Source: Temnothorax longispinosus (Eukaryota; Arthropoda; Insecta; Hymenoptera; Formicidae). From it: 64,000 nucleotides of DNA. Position numbers and translations under genes: made by a program. Of this stretch, positions 63,985 to 64,000 are shown one piece after another; position 1 is the stretch's first letter; the number at the start of each line of letters is the position of its first letter. The notes below the pieces were generated by a model, which saw nothing but the letters and a program-made list of their open reading frames with translations, searched no databases and was not told where the DNA came from. The DNA is taken from contig NC_092362.1 of the NCBI RefSeq assembly GCF_030848805.1, positions 13,995,642 to 14,059,641 on the forward strand, in the 5' to 3' direction.

Positions 63985-64000
63985 TCTAACCCTTCTCATC

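Larger units (their letters stand above)
60601..64000. other. Gene-poor region 5' of Hmx (distal)
   Basis: 3.4 kb to the window edge with a GC-rich, GA-rich block at about 60.6-61.4 kb and another at 61.95-63.4 kb. No protein is recognised. The second block is CpG-rich, contains an X-box-like palindrome (63214-63227) and ends in a donor-like AAG/GTAACT at about 63370. It could therefore hold a promoter or non-coding first exon of a gene lying beyond the window. Confidence 0.35.

Noticed and set aside
1..64000. CRISPR array, bacterial operons, prophage or insertion sequences
   Set aside because: The DNA is clearly animal nuclear DNA with spliced genes; no such structures are present.

Overview
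The window is insect nuclear DNA, most likely from a hymenopteran such as an ant. Compact spliced genes with short AT-rich introns, GT-AG junctions, many small inverted-repeat elements, long (GA/CT)n and (CA)n microsatellites, and clear insect versions of animal genes all support this. All gene models were assembled by eye from reading frames, splice signals and phase matching; none is confirmed by transcripts.

The left third (1-21.1 kb) is gene-dense. In order: a vreteno/TDRD1-type piRNA-pathway protein (+, 173-6235; RRM, MYND finger, four Tudor-type units); a short PH-domain protein matching the N-terminal half of ORP10/ORP11 but without the lipid-binding domain (+, 7209-7905); a PDZ plus SIAH-type RING E3 ligase (+, 9889-12983); p53 (-, 13787-15645); NELF-A (+, 16199-18958), head to head with p53 across about 550 bp; and mitochondrial peroxiredoxin 3 (+, 20116-21088). 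Introns and spacers here carry at least six short inverted-repeat elements that look like MITEs or foldback elements.

The remaining two thirds (about 21-64 kb) hold only one gene that I can support: the homeobox transcription factor Hmx (-, 36110-50063), with three coding exons and a 9.7 kb first intron. It sits in a gene-poor region: 15 kb with no recognisable exon on its 3' side and nearly 14 kb on its 5' side. A GC-rich, CpG-rich stretch with short tandem repeats (about 49.5-52.3 kb) covers its first coding exon and upstream region and probably contains the promoter. The flanks and introns are AT-rich, with microsatellites, a roughly 330 bp foldback hairpin and a possible piggyBac-type end. 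This layout is typical of a developmental regulator within its own regulatory domain.

The genes do not form one pathway: germline piRNA biology, lipid or membrane signalling, ubiquitination, DNA-damage response, Pol II pausing, mitochondrial redox and neural/sensory patterning are side by side. The most noteworthy items are the PH-only ORP relative, the Tudor protein with one degenerate Tudor unit, the p53/NELF-A shared promoter with an inserted inverted repeat, and the long inverted repeat at 8.2-8.6 kb.
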